From: Brevundimonas sp. A19_0
GTDB taxonomy: Bacteria > Pseudomonadota > Alphaproteobacteria > Caulobacterales > Caulobacteraceae
DNA: 64,000 nucleotides
Direction: 5' to 3'
Assembly: GCF_017744255.1 (NCBI RefSeq)
Contig: NZ_JAGHQP010000012.1
Location: 1-64,000, forward strand
Below are positions 62,058 through 64,000 of the stretch, one piece after another. A program made the translations under genes and the position numbers. Under the pieces are notes generated by a model. It worked only from the letters and a program-made list of their open reading frames with translations. It did not search any database and was not told the origin of the DNA. How positions within the stretch are numbered: the first letter of the stretch is position 1; every line of letters begins with the position of its first letter.

Positions 62058-63103
62058 CAGACGGTCAGGCTGCGATAGCCGTCAGCGGGCTTGATGGTGC
62101 CGGTCTCGTCCAGCAGCTGGGCGATCTGGACGGCGTTCAGGGCCGCGCCCTTGCGCAGATTGTCGGACACCACCCACAGGTTCAGGCCGTTCTCGACCGT
62201 CGGGTCCTTGCGGATACGGCTGACGAACACGGCAAAGTCGCCCGCTGCATCGACCGGCGTGACGTAGCCATCGGCCTCCTGCTTGTCGACGACCAGCACG
62301 CCGGGCGCCTCGCGCAGGATTTCACGGGCCTCGTCGGGCGAAATGGGACGGTCGAACTCGACCGTGACCGATTCCGAATGGCCGACAAACACCGGCACCC
62401 GCACACAGGTGACGGTCAGCTTGATCTCCGGATCAAGGATCTTGTGGGTCTCGGCCCACATCTTGGCTTCCTCATCCGTATAGCCGTCGTCGCGGAACGC
62501 CCCGATCATCGGGATCAGGTTAAAGGCGATCTGCTTGGGGAAGACCTTCGGCGTGGCGTCGCCCAGACCATAGATGGCCTTGGTCTGGGTCCACAGCTCG
62601 TCCATGGCCTCCTTGCCCGCGCCGGACACCGATTGATAGGTCGAGACCACGCAGCGCTTGATCTTCGCGGCGTCATGCAGGGGCTTGAGCGCCACCACCA
62701 GCTGGGCGGTCGAACAGTTCGGATTGGCGATGATGTTCTTCTTCCGCGCATCCTTGACCGCGTCCGGGTTCACTTCCGGCACGATCAGCGGCACGTCCGG
62801 GTCCATGCGGAAGGCCGAGGAATTGTCGATGACGATCGGGCCGGCCTTGCCGATCCGTTCCGCCCATTCGCGGCTGACGTCGCCGCCCGCGCTCATCAGC
62901 ACCACATCGACCTTGGAAAAGTCGAAGGTCTCAAGATTTTCGCATTTGACGGTCTTCTCGCCGAAGGCCACCTCGACGCCCTGCGACTTCCGCGAGGCGA
63001 TGGCGTGCAGCTGCGACACCGGAAAGTTCAGCTCCTCCAGGATGTTCAGCATTTCCTGGCCGACATTGCCGGTGGCGCCTACGACGGCGACGCGATAGCC
63101 CAT
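62057..63103 (-). CDS. asd: aspartate-semialdehyde dehydrogenase
   Basis: The 348-aa protein is read from ATG 63103, with AAGGA upstream. The frame is open further but lacks coding character. NADP-binding VVGATGNVGQEML, the catalytic cysteine in NPNCSTAQLV and the active-site histidine region (VPVFVGHSESV) are present. It reduces aspartyl phosphate to the semialdehyde used for lysine/diaminopimelate, threonine and methionine. Confidence 0.96.
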   Translation of the reverse strand: MGYRVAVVGATGNVGQEMLNILEELNFPVSQLHAIASRKSQGVEVAFGEKTVKCENLETFDFSKVDVVLMSAGGDVSREWAERIGKAGPIVIDNSSAFRMDPDVPLIVPEVNPDAVKDARKKNIIANPNCSTAQLVVALKPLHDAAKIKRCVVSTYQSVSGAGKEAMDELWTQTKAIYGLGDATPKVFPKQIAFNLIPMIGAFRDDGYTDEEAKMWAETHKILDPEIKLTVTCVRVPVFVGHSESVTVEFDRPISPDEAREILREAPGVLVVDKQEADGYVTPVDAAGDFAVFVSRIRKDPTVENGLNLWVVSDNLRKGAALNAVQIAQLLDETGTIKPADGYRSLTV

Positions 63104-63255
63104 TGTGGTCTGTCCTTCGGACGCCCTGCGCGCGCGCCACGGACGCGCGCTGCTCAAGGGCAGGGTGGGGGATGCGGGGTACGGTGCCCATGTAATCATT
63201 CCCCCGCCCCACGCAATCGCTTTTCAGTCCCGCGCGCACCCGCTAGGCGGGACCC

Positions 63256-64000
63256 ATGGCTTCCCGTATCGAACGCGCCCACGCGAAAAAGCTGAAAGAC
63301 GGCGTCCTCAAGCCCGATCCGGGTCAGGACGCGGCCCTCAAGGCGCTGGCCCGGCTGGAGAAGGACCTGGGCCGGCGCGGCCTGTTCGGAGGCGTGCCCG
63401 AGGTGCGCGGCGTCTATCTCTACGGCCCGCCCGGTCGGGGCAAGTCCATGCTGATGGACCTGTTCTTCGCCCAGGTGCAGGAGCCCCGGAAAAAACGCGC
63501 CCACTTCCACGCCTTCCTGTCGCGCGTCCATGGCCTGATCCGCAGCTGGCGCGAGGGCGACAAGCGGGCACGCAAGGCAACCTTCGGCCAGTGGAAGGGC
63601 GATGATCCGATCGGACCGGTCGCCGCCCTGATCGCCTCCGAGGCGCGCCTGCTGTGCTTTGACGAGCTCCAGGTCACCGATATCGCCGATGCCCTGATCC
63701 TCGGGCGCCTGTTCCAGGCCCTGTTCGAGCACAAGGTGGTGCTGGCCGTGACCTCGAACCGCCGGCCGCAGGACCTGTATCTGAACGGGGTCAACCGCGA
63801 GCTGTTCGTTCCCTTCATCGATCTTATCGAGGCGCGCTGCGAGCGGGTCGAGGTCGCAGGCTCGCAGGACTGGCGCATCGACGCCCTCGCCTCGGCCCCG
63901 GCCTGGTACGACTCCACCGACGCCGACGGGCGGGCGGGGTTCGACGCCCTTTGGCAGCGCCTGCGCGGCGACGAGCCCGAGGCTGCGGCCGCTCTCGACG
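63256..64000 (+). CDS. zapE: cell division protein ZapE / AFG1-family ATPase (partial, cut by window end)
   Basis: The first 248 codons are present, and the frame is still open at the window edge. Walker A is YGPPGRGKSMLMD near residue 57, Walker B is LLCFDELQVTDIADA, and the sensor region is AVTSNRRPQDLY. AFG1/ZapE ATPases associate with the divisome (ZapE) or membrane protein quality control (AFG1). ATG 63256 gives the usual N-terminus for the family. Confidence 0.92.
   Translation, partial: MASRIERAHAKKLKDGVLKPDPGQDAALKALARLEKDLGRRGLFGGVPEVRGVYLYGPPGRGKSMLMDLFFAQVQEPRKKRAHFHAFLSRVHGLIRSWREGDKRARKATFGQWKGDDPIGPVAALIASEARLLCFDELQVTDIADALILGRLFQALFEHKVVLAVTSNRRPQDLYLNGVNRELFVPFIDLIEARCERVEVAGSQDWRIDALASAPAWYDSTDADGRAGFDALWQRLRGDEPEAAAALD

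Overview
The window looks like chromosome from a GC-rich alphaproteobacterium of the Caulobacterales, most likely Brevundimonas or a close relative. This is inferred from gene content, not from a database search. The clues are a complete Caulobacter-type chemotaxis operon (mcpA-cheX-cheY-cheA-cheW-cheR-cheB-cheY-cheD-cheU-cheY/cle-cheE), rpsT directly upstream of dnaA, a trpFBA-accD-folC cluster, amgK-murU cell-wall recycling genes, an alphaproteobacterial AddAB pair and a very GC-rich third codon position. I see no phage, transposase, integrase, CRISPR array, rRNA or tRNA gene. Most of the window is housekeeping DNA with tightly overlapping genes.

Layout. 1-3.1 kb: intergenic repeats, a small exported protein and a large exported S9 peptidase on the minus strand. 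3.1-13.2 kb: a plus-strand run of acyltransferase, tsaE, amgK, murU, addB, addA and trxA, mostly with 4-17 nt overlaps. 13.2-19.7 kb: a minus-strand run of an FAD oxidoreductase, trpF, trpB, a small unknown gene, trpA, accD and folC. 19.8-24.9 kb: an RsuA-type pseudouridine synthase and an RsmC-like methyltransferase, then divergent recQ, an alpha/beta hydrolase and a small exported protein. 24.9-36.0 kb: the twelve-gene che operon, apparently headed by a TorF-type porin gene 30 bp upstream of mcpA. 36.3-40.2 kb, divergent: a FixJ/LuxR response regulator and a MASE1 hybrid kinase with its own receiver and Hpt domains. 40.2-49.4 kb: gyrB, recF, dnaN, dnaA and rpsT on the minus strand, interrupted by a plus-strand gene for an unrecognised membrane-anchored protein. 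49.5-51.6 kb: enoyl-CoA hydratase, a small membrane protein and mutM. 51.7-55.2 kb: a membrane-bound LytTR regulator, a PAP2 phosphatase and an ArnT/PMT-like glycosyltransferase. 55.3-64.0 kb: an OPT transporter, typA, a GlsB/YeaQ-like protein, an XRE regulator, a HisN-like phosphatase, rarD, asd and the start of zapE, which is cut by the window end.

The most interesting signal is at 52.5 kb. Four direct 9-bp repeats with a 20-21 bp period follow the LytTR gene and precede the phosphatase and glycosyltransferase genes. They match the known LytTR operator pattern in sequence and spacing. The module reads as a self-contained, membrane-sensing switch for envelope or lipid A modification. Other points worth following are the unknown gene between recF and dnaN, a DnaA box pair between dnaA and dnaN, GANTC methylation sites upstream of dnaA, a porin gene joined to the che operon, a small gene translationally wedged between trpB and trpA, loss of the AccD zinc-ribbon cysteines, and four convergent gene pairs that share a CTAG so that both genes end in TAG.
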